Shown here piece after piece: positions 42,659-51,512 of a stretch of DNA of 64,000 bases. Position 1 is the stretch's first letter. Each line of letters begins with the position of its first letter. Under the pieces are notes generated by a model. It did not search any database. It worked only from the letters and a program-made list of their open reading frames with translations, and had not been told where the DNA came from. The translations under genes were made by a program, and so were the position numbers. This stretch comes from Fen-183 sp036504335. GTDB lineage: Bacteria > Acidobacteriota > Thermoanaerobaculia > UBA5066. Location of the stretch: contig DASXVJ010000020.1 in NCBI GenBank assembly GCA_036504335.1, positions 248,001 to 312,000 on the forward strand. Reading direction: 5' to 3'.

Positions 42659-42873
42659 GCCGCGGGCGTCTCGGGCGGAGCCGGGGCCGCCGGAGCAGGA
42701 GGCGCGGGAGGCGCCGGGGCCGGAGCGGGCGGCTTCGGCGGCTCGCCGTTCGGGTAGGACTCCGTAGCACAGAAGGAGCACTTGATCTTCGGCTGGGCGA
42801 CGTCGTCGAGCACCCAGTACCAGAACTTCTTGCCGCACTTGCCGCAGGTGAAGAGCTTGCGATCGCCGTTCAT
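42655..42873 (-). CDS. Zinc-ribbon protein with Pro/Ala tail
   Basis: 72-residue protein with one zinc ribbon (FTCGKCGKKFWYW and IKCSFCATESYP, two CxxC pairs about 20 residues apart) and a tail made almost only of Pro and Ala. No further domain. Such ribbons bind nucleic acid or protein; function here is unknown. TAGGAT lies 7 bases before ATG, another leaderless-type start. Confidence 0.7.
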   Translation of the reverse strand: MNGDRKLFTCGKCGKKFWYWVLDDVAQPKIKCSFCATESYPNGEPPKPPAPAPAPPAPPAPAAPAPPETPAA

Positions 42874-42880
42874 GCCGCCG

Positions 42881-42886
42881 ATCCTA
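42881..42886 (-). promoter_or_regulatory. -10-like hexamer TAGGAT, leaderless start at 42873
   Basis: TAGGAT on the minus strand ends 7 bases before the ATG of the zinc-ribbon gene. Confidence 0.42.
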
Positions 42887-43753
42887 CCCGTTCGGCAGGC
42901 GCCGCGCGCTCCGCCGGATCAGGAACGCGAGGGTGGCGGCGAGCGCTGCCGTGAGCACGAGCGACGCCTCCGGCCCGAACGCGCCACCGGAAAGCAGCGG
43001 ACGCCCCGCGCCCGCGAAGCCGGTGGCGACGAGCGGCGTCGCGAGCGCCAGCCCGCTGACCGGCAGGCCGAGAGCCGAGAGCGAGAAGTTCCAAAGCGCG
43101 TGGAAGGCCCACGCGCCCGCGAGACCGCCCTGGGACCAGTAGAGCCAGCCGAGAATCGCGCCGGCGAGGCCGATGTTCACGAGCGCGAGCGGCGTCACGT
43201 GCGGGTTGCCGGCGTGCAGGACGGCGAAGCCGGCGGCCTGCACCGCGTTCGCCGAAAGGCCCGCCGCGAGCCAGCGCCGCCCGAAGCTGGACAGGCCGGC
43301 CGCGTCGCCGCGGCCCGGGAGAGGGCCGCGCAGGAGGCGGACGACGCCGAGAGCGAGAGCCGCCAGGAGCGTCATCAGCGCGGCTCGAAACAGGAGCTCC
43401 TCCACGAGGGACTGGACGGCGAAGAACGCGAGCGAGGAGGCGGCGGCCGCCGGGTTCGCGGGCGGCGGCGTCGGCGCGAAAGCCGTCCAGCCCGGGGTCC
43501 CGGGCCGAAACGCTCCGGCCGCGAGCGGCGGCAGGAGCGCGGCCGCGAGCAGGACGAGCGCGACGGCGATTCCGGCGGCGGTGGCGCGCCACGCGGGGCG
43601 CGCCGGCTCCGGCAGGGCGCGCCCGGGCCCCCGGAGGAGCCCGAGGCGCAGCGCGGCGATCCCCGCGAGGCCGAGCGGCAGCGCGAAGAAGAGGTCCCGC
43701 GACGCGAGGACGGCGGCGTCCGGGAGAAGCGGGACCGGCGAGAAGAACGTCAA
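42884..43753 (-). CDS. CPBP-family intramembrane metalloprotease
   Basis: 289-residue polytopic membrane protein of the CPBP (CAAX protease/bacteriocin-processing, Rce1-like) family. The motif VEELLFRAAL (EExxxR) is the catalytic core, followed by FAVLHAGNP and WAFHALWNFSLSALG, which supply the metal-binding histidines. The substrate in bacteria is rarely known. The only start that keeps the first helix is TTG 43753; upstream in-frame codons include no ATG or GTG. It follows the DinB gene by 10 bases and may share its transcript. The zinc-ribbon promoter lies inside the 3' end of this gene. Confidence 0.82.
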   Translation of the reverse strand: MTFFSPVPLLPDAAVLASRDLFFALPLGLAGIAALRLGLLRGPGRALPEPARPAWRATAAGIAVALVLLAAALLPPLAAGAFRPGTPGWTAFAPTPPPANPAAAASSLAFFAVQSLVEELLFRAALMTLLAALALGVVRLLRGPLPGRGDAAGLSSFGRRWLAAGLSANAVQAAGFAVLHAGNPHVTPLALVNIGLAGAILGWLYWSQGGLAGAWAFHALWNFSLSALGLPVSGLALATPLVATGFAGAGRPLLSGGAFGPEASLVLTAALAATLAFLIRRSARRLPNG

Positions 43754-43763
43754 CCCGTGCGCG

Positions 43764-44360
43764 CTACTTCTTTTCGGCGGGCTTTTCTGCGGGCTTGTCG
43801 GCCGGCTTCGCGGCGGCCTTCGCCTGCCGCTCGGCCGTCCACGGCGGGACGATGCCGTTCATCCGGGCGTACGCGATGGACTGGCCGAGGTGCTCGTGCT
43901 CGTGAAGGGCGACGGTCAGCCAGAGCCCGCGCACCGTCGACTCGCGGCCGAAGAACTTCACCGGCTTGTCGAGGTCGGCGTCGGCGGTGGCCGCGATGGC
44001 GGCGCGGACGTGCGCGAACGCCTTCTTCAGCTCCGCGATGACGGCGGCCTTGTCGGTGACGGCCTTCTCCATGCCGGGCGAGATCCCGTCCGGGACCTTC
44101 GTGCCCGCGAAGCTGGGCAGCATGTAGTTGGCGCCGACGAGGTGCATGTAGACCTCGCTGATCGAGCGCACGCCTTCTCCAGGCCGCCAGGCGTACTTCT
44201 CCGCGGGGGTCGCCTCGGCGAGCCCGAGGAGCTCCTTCTCGACGCCGTCCTGCTGGGCCAGGAATTCGGCGCGGAAGCCCTTGGGCGGGGTCTGGGCCGT
44301 GGCGGCGGAGACGGTGAGAACGAGGGCCGTGAGGACGAGGGCCGACGCGATTCTCTTCAT
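43764..44360 (-). CDS. Secreted DinB-like metal-binding protein
   Basis: 198-residue protein with a signal peptide (1-22, ending SAATA) and a DinB four-helix domain. The metal-binding histidines fit MHLVGANYM and LHEHEHLGQSIAYARMNGIVPPW. The tail is Lys/Ala/Pro-rich. DinB-superfamily proteins include thiol transferases, but the exported forms common in Acidobacteriota have no known function. AAAGGAG precedes ATG. It is divergent from the DUF2911 gene, with 97 bases between the two starts. Confidence 0.85.
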   Translation of the reverse strand: MKRIASALVLTALVLTVSAATAQTPPKGFRAEFLAQQDGVEKELLGLAEATPAEKYAWRPGEGVRSISEVYMHLVGANYMLPSFAGTKVPDGISPGMEKAVTDKAAVIAELKKAFAHVRAAIAATADADLDKPVKFFGRESTVRGLWLTVALHEHEHLGQSIAYARMNGIVPPWTAERQAKAAAKPADKPAEKPAEKK

Positions 44361-44457
44361 GGTGGGGTCTCCTTTGAGACGGGATCTTATCCATCCGCGT
44401 AGAATTCGCGGACTCGAGGCGTTTTCGCCCGAAAAACGAACCGTGGAGGACACACCG

Positions 44458-45309
44458 ATGTCGAAGATCCGGATTTCCGCCGCCGCCCTCGCCCTGGCGG
44501 CCGCCCCGGCGCTCGCGCAGCTCGCGACGCCGCTGCCCAGCCCGAACGCGTCCGTCACCCAGACGATCGGAGTCACGAAGGCCGAGGTCGTCTACAGCCG
44601 CCCGTCCGTCAAGGGCCGCACGATCTGGGGCGACCTCGTTCCGTACGACAAGGTCTGGCGCACCGGCGCGAACGCGGTCACGAAGATCTCGTTCGACACG
44701 GACGTGACGGTCGAGGGCCAGAAGCTCCCGGCCGGCGCCTACGGCCTCTTCACGATTCCGGGCAAGGCCGAATGGACGGTCATCTTCAACAAGCAGTCGA
44801 CGGGCTCCCCGGCCGATTACGCGGCCGACAAGGACGTCCTGCGCGTCAAGGTCAAGCCTTCGGTGCTGGCCGAGTCCAAGGAATTCTTCACGATCTCCTT
44901 CCCGGCGGCCTCCAACGCCGGCGCGACGCTCGTGCTCGCGTGGGAGAAGCTCAAGCTCTCCCTCGCGATCGGCGTCGACACGAACGCGGCCTTCCTCCAC
45001 AAGGCGAAGGTGGCCGTCGCGGACGCGAAGGTGGACGACTGGCGCACGCCGCTGACGGCCGCGCGCGGCCTCTACGACATGAAGTTCGCGCCCGAGGACG
45101 CCGCGAAGTTCCTCGAGCGGTCGATCTCGACGAAGGAGACGTTCGGGAACCTCTCGCTGAAGGCGAACGTTCTCGCGGGGCAGGGCGACAAGAAGGGCGC
45201 GATCGCCGCGGCCGAGAAGGCGCTCGCCGTCGGCAAGGCCGCCGAGCAGAAGCCCTCGCCCGAGGCGGTTGCGGACCTCGAGAAGTCCATCGCTTCCTGG
45301 AAGAAATAG
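44458..45309 (+). CDS. DUF2911 secreted protein with C-terminal helical repeats
   Basis: 283-residue exported protein. After the signal peptide (1-20, ending ALAQ) comes the DUF2911 domain: ASVTQTIGVTKAEVVYSRPSVKGRTIWG, VWRTGANAVTKISF and KLPAGAYGLFTIP are its hallmarks. The C-terminal 90 residues are TPR-like (DMKFAPEDAAKFLERSI, GDKKGAIAAAEKALAV). Function unknown; the family is found mostly in Acidobacteriota and Bacteroidota. GTGGAGGA lies ahead of ATG. Confidence 0.88.
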   Translation: MSKIRISAAALALAAAPALAQLATPLPSPNASVTQTIGVTKAEVVYSRPSVKGRTIWGDLVPYDKVWRTGANAVTKISFDTDVTVEGQKLPAGAYGLFTIPGKAEWTVIFNKQSTGSPADYAADKDVLRVKVKPSVLAESKEFFTISFPAASNAGATLVLAWEKLKLSLAIGVDTNAAFLHKAKVAVADAKVDDWRTPLTAARGLYDMKFAPEDAAKFLERSISTKETFGNLSLKANVLAGQGDKKGAIAAAEKALAVGKAAEQKPSPEAVADLEKSIASWKK

Positions 45310-45312
45310 CTG

Positions 45313-47913
45313 CTAGCGCGACGCGGGCGCTCCCGGCGCCCGCGTCGCGAGGTCGGCGCCGGCGCCGGCCGAGACGAGGTTCACGAAGAGCCTGTAGGCG
45401 CCGGGTACTCCCGCCGGCAGCTGCCGGAAGAACGCGTAGCCCGTGTACACCCAGGCGCCCTTGCCGACGCGCCCGTAGAGGAGGCCGCCGGGCTTGTCGC
45501 TTTCGCCGGGGTCGTGCGTCGCGAGGACCGTCTCGTACTTCGGGTCCCACGACCCCGCGAAGTAGAGCCCGCGCTCCTGGACCCAGCCGTCGAAGTCGGC
45601 GGGAGAGAGCTTGTTCGGGAAATTCAGCAGGGGGCTATCCGGCTTCGTAAACGTGACGGGGGCTTCCTCCACCGTCACGCGGTCGCGCGAGAGCTTGATC
45701 GGCCAGGGTCCGAGCTCGTCCGTGACGAGGTCGCCGGTCGTGTTGTACTGGACGACGACCGTGCCGCCGCCTTCCGCATACGCCTCGAGCCGCTTGACCG
45801 CCTGCTTGAGGCGCGGGCGCGTGTTGAAGGCGCGAATGCCGGCCACGACCGCCGTGTAGCGCGAGAGGTCGCCCGTCTCCAGCTCGTCGTCCGACAGGAG
45901 TGTCACCGTGTAGCCCATCTGCTTGAGCGCGTCGGGACCGGCGTCGCCCGAGCCCATCACGTAGCCGACGGGCAGGCGCGGCGCCTTGACGTCGATCCTC
46001 AGGACGCGCGCCTCCGCGGGCGGGAAGAGCGTCTGGACGGGGATGTGCGGGTAGTCCACGCGGACGAGCGAACGCGAGTCGGCCTTCCCGGCGACCGTCG
46101 TCTCGGCCGCGAGCGTGCCGGACGCGTGGCCGGCCGGCGGCGTCACCGTGAAGGCGACGGCCTTCTCCTCGTTTCTCGCCGCCAGCGCGAACGGCGCTTC
46201 GGCGGGGGAGACGCGGAACCCGGCAGGCGCCTTGAGCCTCAGGACGCCGGTGACGTTCGGCGCGCCCGCGACGAGCGTCACGCGCACGGTCTTCGCGGCG
46301 CCGCTCCCGAACGCGTAGACCTTCTCGTCGAAGTTCGCGGTGACGGGCGGGACGATCTCGAACGGGCGATAGACCTCGCCCTTGACCGGGTCCGTGCGCC
46401 GGAAGACGACGGGCGTCTCGAACGGGATCGAAGCTCCGGCCACCTGGACGGCGAACCGCGCGACGAGAGGCGGCGCGTTCTCGGGGCGGCCGACGAGCGT
46501 GGGGTCCGGGACCGCGTAGAGGCCCTTGCCCGCGGGCGCGCGCAGCCAGTACGGCTGCGTGATCGCGGCGTCCGGGGGCAGCGCGACCGTCGCCGTCCCG
46601 CGCAGGGGCTCGTTCGGTGCGAGGGCGCCGCCTGCGAGGGGCGCCGCGGCGTGCGTCACCTCGACCTTCTCGAGCGCCGCGGGGACGTTCGAGCGGTTCA
46701 GGATCATGGTCGCGACCTTGACCTCCGCGCCCGGCGCGGCCGAGACGTCGGCCGCGACCGCCTCGGTCCACAGGCCGAGGCACGCCCGGATCGCCTCGAC
46801 GACCTCGGCGCGCTTCGCGGCGAGGAGGGGATCCGAAGACGAAGATTCGGATTTCTTAGAAGGTGAAGAGGAGAAGGGCGGCGCGTCGGGCGGCGCTCCG
46901 GCCTCGATCAGGCGGCCGAAGGCCGTCCACGCTTCCACCAGCCCCGGGACAGACGCCGCCGGTTCCGTCGCGCGAAATCCTTCCTCAACCCTTCTGAGAA
47001 TCTTTCCGACTTCCTCTCCCTTCTCTCCGTATCTCTTCCAGCTGAGATCGACTCCCTCGAAGAGGTCGCTCGTCGCGGGCTCGCCCGCGACGAGCTTGAA
47101 GTCGTTCATCCACACGCCGCGGCGCTCGGCGGCGCCGAAGCCCTGGCTCTTGTGCATCGAGCGGCTCTGCCCGGCGATTTCCGTGTACGAGCGGCCGAGG
47201 AGCGCGTTGTAGGCGCCGAGGTCGAGGGTGACCTGCCCCGGAGCCGCGTTGCGTGGCGCGTCCGCGCCGAAGCGGAACACGTTCCAGAGGAGCCGCTTCG
47301 CCTGCCAGGGCTTGACCCACTTCAGCTGCTCGGGGAAGCGCTTCGGATCGGCGGCGGCCGCGAACGCCTCGCCCGCCAGGATCGCGGAGGCCGTGTGGTT
47401 GCCGTGCCCGCCCTCGCCGGTCGAGGGGAAGCGCGTCACGATCACGTCGGGCCGGAAGGACCGGATGATCCACACGACGTCCGACAGGACCTGCTCGTGG
47501 CCCCAGATCGCGAACGTCTCTTGGGGGTTCTTCGAGTAGCCGAAGTCGATCGCGCGCGTGAAGAACTGCCGCGCGCCGTCGATGCGCCGCGCCGCGAGGA
47601 GCTCCTGCGTGCGCAGGACGCCGACGAGCTCGCCCGTCTCGTTGCCGATCAGGTTCTGTCCGCCGTCGCCGCGCGTGACGGAGAGGTAGCCCGTCTCGAG
47701 GAGGCGCCCCTTCGCTCCCCACGCGAGGAACGCCGTGTTCTCGTCGTCCGGGTGCGCCGCGACGTAGAGGGCCGTCCCGACGACGTTCAGCTTTTTCAGC
47801 TGGAGCGCGATCTCCGAAGCAGACAGCGTCTCGGAGGGGGCGGCGGCGCGGGCGGCGCCGGAGGCGAGAAGGAGGGCGGCGGCGGCGAGAGCTCGGGGGA
47901 GGCGGCGCGTCAT
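45313..47913 (-). CDS. PIG-L-family deacetylase, long exported form
   Basis: 866-residue secreted protein. Signal peptide to about residue 25 (ASGARAAA). The PIG-L (LmbE-like) N-acetylglucosaminyl deacetylase domain follows, with the zinc motif AHPDDE at 53-58 and the third ligand in TGEGGHGNHTAS. The rest (about 380-850) is beta-sandwich-like, resembling a NEW3/alpha-galactosidase-associated region, and ends with a glutamine-amidotransferase-like fold (YTAVVAGIRAFNTRP). This long form is typical of Acidobacteriota; the sugar substrate is unknown. A Ser-rich insertion near 350 (SSSPSKKSESSSS) marks repeat copy G. ATG 47913 is preferred because TAGAAT ends 7 bases before it. Confidence 0.88.
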   Translation of the reverse strand: MTRRLPRALAAAALLLASGAARAAAPSETLSASEIALQLKKLNVVGTALYVAAHPDDENTAFLAWGAKGRLLETGYLSVTRGDGGQNLIGNETGELVGVLRTQELLAARRIDGARQFFTRAIDFGYSKNPQETFAIWGHEQVLSDVVWIIRSFRPDVIVTRFPSTGEGGHGNHTASAILAGEAFAAAADPKRFPEQLKWVKPWQAKRLLWNVFRFGADAPRNAAPGQVTLDLGAYNALLGRSYTEIAGQSRSMHKSQGFGAAERRGVWMNDFKLVAGEPATSDLFEGVDLSWKRYGEKGEEVGKILRRVEEGFRATEPAASVPGLVEAWTAFGRLIEAGAPPDAPPFSSSPSKKSESSSSDPLLAAKRAEVVEAIRACLGLWTEAVAADVSAAPGAEVKVATMILNRSNVPAALEKVEVTHAAAPLAGGALAPNEPLRGTATVALPPDAAITQPYWLRAPAGKGLYAVPDPTLVGRPENAPPLVARFAVQVAGASIPFETPVVFRRTDPVKGEVYRPFEIVPPVTANFDEKVYAFGSGAAKTVRVTLVAGAPNVTGVLRLKAPAGFRVSPAEAPFALAARNEEKAVAFTVTPPAGHASGTLAAETTVAGKADSRSLVRVDYPHIPVQTLFPPAEARVLRIDVKAPRLPVGYVMGSGDAGPDALKQMGYTVTLLSDDELETGDLSRYTAVVAGIRAFNTRPRLKQAVKRLEAYAEGGGTVVVQYNTTGDLVTDELGPWPIKLSRDRVTVEEAPVTFTKPDSPLLNFPNKLSPADFDGWVQERGLYFAGSWDPKYETVLATHDPGESDKPGGLLYGRVGKGAWVYTGYAFFRQLPAGVPGAYRLFVNLVSAGAGADLATRAPGAPASR
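46850..46864 (+). repeat. Dispersed AT-rich motif, copy G
   Basis: GATTTCTTAGAAGGT followed by GAAGAGGAGAAGG, inside the PIG-L gene (minus strand reading PSKKSES). Its 3' flank closely matches that of copy B. It faces copy H, 123 bases away. Confidence 0.55.
46988..47002 (-). repeat. Dispersed AT-rich motif, copy H
   Basis: GATTCTCAGAAGGGT on the minus strand followed by TGAGGAAGG, inside the PIG-L gene (read as KILRRVEE). Slightly divergent core, same purine-rich setting. Confidence 0.5.
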
Positions 47914-47920
47914 GCGCCGC

Positions 47921-47926
47921 ATTCTA
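47921..47926 (-). promoter_or_regulatory. -10-like hexamer TAGAAT, leaderless start at 47913
   Basis: TAGAAT ends 7 bases before ATG 47913 and contains the first bases of another ATG (47922), which therefore cannot be the start of a transcript made from this site. Confidence 0.45.
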
Positions 47927-47937
47927 GAGGGGGAGTC

Positions 47938-49215
47938 TCAATCTGCGGCGTGCTTGCCGAACGTCTCCCGGACGAAGAACGTCCCGGCGCAGGCCACGAG
48001 GAGCGTCCCGAGGGACGCGAGGAACGCCGCGTGGTAGCCCGCGGTCGGGTAGCGCCGGGCGCCCTGCTCGATGACGCCGAGCCAGTGGGCGTCGAGGACG
48101 CGCCCGAGGACGTTCTGCATGACGGCCGCCCCCAGGAAGCCGCCGGCGTTCACGGTGGCCGTGGCGATCCCGGAGAAGCGCGGCGGATTCACCTCGCGGG
48201 CCAGGACCCACGTGAGCGTGAAGCAGCTCGCCGTGAGGCCGACGAGGAAGCAGAGAGGGCCGAGAAGCACGCGCGGAGGGCCGCCGGGCGGGACGGCGAT
48301 GCACGCCCAGACGGCCGTGTACACGAACGTGAAGAGGACGTACGGGAGGCGGCGCGCGCGGAAGACGCGGTCCGACAGGAACCCGGCGGCCGGCGCGCCG
48401 AAGACGACGCCGATTCCGACGAGCGAGACGAGCTGCGAGGCCTCCTTCGCCGAGAGGCCGTAGACGTCGCGCATCCACGGGACGGCCCAGAGGCCCGAGA
48501 ACGAGATGAGCGTCCCGTACTGGCAGAAGAAGACGACGAACATCGGCCACGTCCTCCGGTTGCCCCAGACCGTGCGGTAGCCCTGCGCGACGCTGAGCTT
48601 CGGCACGGGGCCGCGCGGGAGGGGTGGCGGGAAGCCGGCGTCCTCGGGCCGGTCGCGGACGACGGCGAGCGTGAGGAGCGCGAGCGCGACCGACACGGCC
48701 GCGACGCCGCCGAACGTCGTGCGCCAGCCCGCGAGGGAGACGACGAGCGCGAGCGGCGCGGCGGCCATCAGGCCACCGAGGTTGCCGGCGACCTGCGTGA
48801 GGCCCGACCACGTCCCGAACTCGTCCGGCCGGAACCACGCCCCGATCTGCTTCAGCGTGCCGATGAAGACGACGGACGCGCCGACGCCGACGACGACGCG
48901 CGCCCCATACGCGAGCGGCAGCGCGTGCGCCGCGGCAAAGACCGCGCCGCCCGCGCCCATCACGAGCGCGCCCGCCGCGACGGCCTTCCGCGGCCCCCAC
49001 GCGTCCACCGCCGCGCCGACGACGAACTGCATCGCGGCGAACGCGTAGAGGTAGAGCGCGGCCATCGTCGCGACCTCCACGCCCGTCGCCGCGAAGCTCC
49101 GCATGAGGTCCTTCGCGAGGACGGCGGGTGCGATCCGGTGGAAGTACGAGACGACGTACACGAGGGCGAGGACGCCCCAGACGAGGAGGCGGCGCGTGCG
49201 GAACCCGGCGAACAC
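47938..49215 (-). CDS. MFS transporter
   Basis: 425-residue major facilitator with 12 expected helices. SYFHRIAPAVLAKDLM in helix 1, DAWGPRKAVAAGA in the 2-3 loop, GVGASVVFIGTLKQIGAWFRPDEF in helices 4-5 and FLSDRVFRARRLP in the 8-9 loop are typical of organic-anion/sugar-phosphate-like MFS members. The substrate is not evident. GTG 49215 has AAGGAGG 6 bases upstream, which fixes the start. It lies 17 bases after the 596-residue membrane protein gene on the same strand. Confidence 0.82.
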   Translation of the reverse strand: MFAGFRTRRLLVWGVLALVYVVSYFHRIAPAVLAKDLMRSFAATGVEVATMAALYLYAFAAMQFVVGAAVDAWGPRKAVAAGALVMGAGGAVFAAAHALPLAYGARVVVGVGASVVFIGTLKQIGAWFRPDEFGTWSGLTQVAGNLGGLMAAAPLALVVSLAGWRTTFGGVAAVSVALALLTLAVVRDRPEDAGFPPPLPRGPVPKLSVAQGYRTVWGNRRTWPMFVVFFCQYGTLISFSGLWAVPWMRDVYGLSAKEASQLVSLVGIGVVFGAPAAGFLSDRVFRARRLPYVLFTFVYTAVWACIAVPPGGPPRVLLGPLCFLVGLTASCFTLTWVLAREVNPPRFSGIATATVNAGGFLGAAVMQNVLGRVLDAHWLGVIEQGARRYPTAGYHAAFLASLGTLLVACAGTFFVRETFGKHAAD

Positions 49216-49232
49216 GACGATCCTCCTTCGCC

Positions 49233-51023
49233 TCAGGGCGTCCACGTGAAGCGGACGGGCTGGGCGATTCTCCTCCGCCCGTCGGCCGCGCGGAACGTGA
49301 CCTTGAGGTCGTGGGAGCCCGCGGCGAGACCCGACGCGTCGAGCCGGGCCGCATAGCCCGCGCGCGAAGCGTCCCCGATCTCGGGGATCGCGGCGGCGAC
49401 GTCCGGGCGCGGCGCGCGGTCGAGGGCGAGAACGCGCGCGAGGACCCCGTCCACGCGGAACTCGACGGGCTCGACCGCGCCGCCGCCGCGGAGCTGGCAC
49501 CAGCCGCGGATGTCGAGCGTCCCGCTCAGGGCCGCGCCTTCCCCCGGCGCGTCCACGGCCACGGGGATCGACGCGTCGTACCGGACGACCTCGTCGCCGG
49601 CGGCGGGCCGCGTTCCGACCGAGAGCCTCTTCGGCGCGATGCCGATCCGGGTCTCGAGAAGGAAGCCGAGGGAGATCCGGGCGAGGAGCGGGTCCGGGCG
49701 GCCGAACGCGCGCTCGTTCGCGAGCCCTTCCACGCGCCGGTCCGCCGTCAGCACCACGTCGCCCTTCGCGGCCCAGACGGCGCGATCGGAAACGATCTCG
49801 CTCTGCGCGCGTTCCGGAAGGAAGCGCGAGACGTGCATCCGGAGCTCGGGGTCGTAGACGAGGGTTCCGCGGTCGTACGGCGGCCGTGCGGCAGCGCGGA
49901 CGACGGAGGCGGAGGGACTCGACGCCGCCGCGGCCACGACGGGCGGAATCGAGACCCGCGCGCAGGCGGCCACGAGCGCCACGGACGCTGCGGCGCCGAG
50001 GCGCGGGGCGCGGCTCGCGAGCGCGGCGAGACCGCACGCCGCGAGACCTGCGACGCCTCCGAGGAGGAGGGCCGCGTAGCGCGGCGCGCCGTGGAGCGTG
50101 GAGACGGGCACGTTCAGGAGCGCCCACGGGAGGACGAGAAGGAGGATCCGGAAGGCGGTCCGCCGCCGGAGGAACGCTCCGGCGGCCGCGGTTGCGGCGA
50201 CCGCGGTGAAGAGAGGGACCGAGCCGAACGGGTCGACGAGCCAGCGCCGCCAGGGGGCGAACGAGAAAAGGTCCTGCGCGGGCAGCGCCGAGCTGCGGCG
50301 GAGGTCCGCCGCCTGGATGAGGAGCTGCTCCCTGAAAGGCGCGAGACCGCCCGAGCCGCGGATCGCGGGCAGCCAGACGGCGGCGCTCACGAGGGCGGCG
50401 CCGCCGAGACCCGCGAGGAGTTGCAGGCGGGCGCGCGGCCCGGCCTTCGCGCACGAGAGAACCGCCCAGATCCCGAGGGGCACGAGGGCGGCAGCGCTCT
50501 GGGGCCTGAGGCCCGCGGCCGCCGCGGCGACGACGAAACCGGCGGCGGCGCGGGCCGGCGATCGCCGCTCCGCCGCGGAGAGGAGCAGGGCCGCCGAGGC
50601 GAAGGCCGCCGCCGCGGCGGGGGCGTCGCTGAATCCGCGCACGCCGAAGAGCCAGACTGACGGGACGGTGGCGTACAGCAGCCCGCCGAGGCACGCGAAG
50701 TCGGCCCCGAGGCCCGCGGCCGCGAGGAACGCGGCGAGCGCGGCGGCGGCGAGGATTCCTCCCACCGTGCCGACGAAGGCGAGAGACCGGTACGGATCGG
50801 CGCCGAACCGGTGGACGAGCGTGGCGGATTCGACGAGCAGGGGGTAGCCGGGCGGGTGCGGGCGGTGGACGCGCAGGTCGATGCCGTGCGCGACCGCGTC
50901 GGAGAGCAGCACCTCGTCCCAGTGCCACGCGTCCGTCGCCATCGTCGCGAACCGGGCCGCGGCGAGGAGCGCGAGAGCCACGAGCCACGCCCGCGCCCGG
51001 GAACGGGGAGAGAGAAGGGTCAC
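49233..51023 (-). CDS. GT-C/GT39-like membrane glycosyltransferase-type protein
   Basis: 596-residue membrane protein: about ten helices in the first 370 residues, then a periplasmic beta-rich domain. WHWDEVLLSDAVAHGIDLRVHRPHPPGYP is a first-loop GT-C signature with acidic residues and a lipid-carrier-like HPPGYP. The C-terminal 110 residues (VDAPGEGAALSGTLDIRGWC to HDLKVTFRAADGRRRIAQPVRF) look like an Ig-like carbohydrate-related domain. Sugar and acceptor unknown. Start is GTG with TAGACT 6 bases before it. Confidence 0.72.
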   Translation of the reverse strand: MTLLSPRSRARAWLVALALLAAARFATMATDAWHWDEVLLSDAVAHGIDLRVHRPHPPGYPLLVESATLVHRFGADPYRSLAFVGTVGGILAAAALAAFLAAAGLGADFACLGGLLYATVPSVWLFGVRGFSDAPAAAAAFASAALLLSAAERRSPARAAAGFVVAAAAAGLRPQSAAALVPLGIWAVLSCAKAGPRARLQLLAGLGGAALVSAAVWLPAIRGSGGLAPFREQLLIQAADLRRSSALPAQDLFSFAPWRRWLVDPFGSVPLFTAVAATAAAGAFLRRRTAFRILLLVLPWALLNVPVSTLHGAPRYAALLLGGVAGLAACGLAALASRAPRLGAAASVALVAACARVSIPPVVAAAASSPSASVVRAAARPPYDRGTLVYDPELRMHVSRFLPERAQSEIVSDRAVWAAKGDVVLTADRRVEGLANERAFGRPDPLLARISLGFLLETRIGIAPKRLSVGTRPAAGDEVVRYDASIPVAVDAPGEGAALSGTLDIRGWCQLRGGGAVEPVEFRVDGVLARVLALDRAPRPDVAAAIPEIGDASRAGYAARLDASGLAAGSHDLKVTFRAADGRRRIAQPVRFTWTP

Positions 51024-51029
51024 GCCGGC

Positions 51030-51035
51030 AGTCTA
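51030..51035 (-). promoter_or_regulatory. -10-like hexamer TAGACT, leaderless start at 51023
   Basis: TAGACT on the minus strand ends 6 bases before the GTG start of the GT-C-like gene. Confidence 0.42.
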
Positions 51036-51076
51036 TTGCGCGCCGCGGTCCGAGGCCGCGACGCTTCCCTCCGTCC

Positions 51077-51390
51077 GTGGAACTCGATATCGTGAAAGTC
51101 TCGTGTCGGTTCCTCGACGCCGCGCTCGGCGCCCTCGCGGCGGGCGGCGTGGCGGTCGTCGCCGTCCCTCCGATCACGACTGAGGTCGTTCTCGAGGAGA
51201 ACCGCGGCATCCACTATCACCGATCGAACTTCACGCTCTCCGAGTGGTCCGCGCTCCTGGCGCGTTTCCGGTGGTCCGTGACGCTCTACCACCACCGCTT
51301 CGCCGGGACCGGCCCGCTTCCCGACTTCACGTCCCCGTTCCCGTCCGCGCGCTCGGCGTCCGACTGGGCGCTGGTCGAGGGGTCGGTGGA
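51077..51390 (+). pseudogene. 5'-truncated class I SAM-dependent methyltransferase remnant
   Basis: This 489-base gap between two minus-strand genes holds no complete gene. In one plus-strand frame (open from GTG 51077) the reading RFLDAALGALAAGGVAVVAVPP, then ENRGIHYHRSNFTLSEWSALL and SASDWALVEGSVD, matches the second half of class I methyltransferases (motif after strand 4 and the end of the domain). The SAM-binding first half is missing, and no promoter or ribosome site is visible. I read it as a decayed gene. Confidence 0.5.
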
Positions 51391-51401
51391 CGGGGCGTAC
51401 T

Positions 51402-51496
51402 GTGATCGTCGACTTCGAATACCCGCGCATCGGCCTTGCGGTCCCGATGTCGTTCGCCTCCTCGACGACCAGAGCGCGGCGCGCGTCGAACCGTGA
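51402..51496 (+). pseudogene. Possible C-terminal remnant of a DUF4239/bestrophin-like gene
   Basis: Directly after the methyltransferase remnant, a second plus-strand frame reads VIVDFEYPRIGL and then, one frame away, PDVVRLLDDQSAA before TGA. Both resemble the last residues of DUF4239 membrane proteins, interrupted by a frameshift. Short and uncertain; together with its neighbour it marks a scar of gene loss. Confidence 0.3.
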
Positions 51497-51512
51497 CAGC
51501 CTGCCGCGTTGC

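Noticed and set aside
47914..47922. ATG 47922 as the start of the PIG-L gene
   Set aside because: It lies within the TAGAAT hexamer itself; the next ATG (47913) is 7 bases downstream and starts the signal peptide equally well.
49128..50660. 510-codon plus-strand frame opposite the GT-C-like gene
   Set aside because: Arg-rich shadow without any hydrophobic or catalytic pattern; the minus strand gives a coherent membrane protein.
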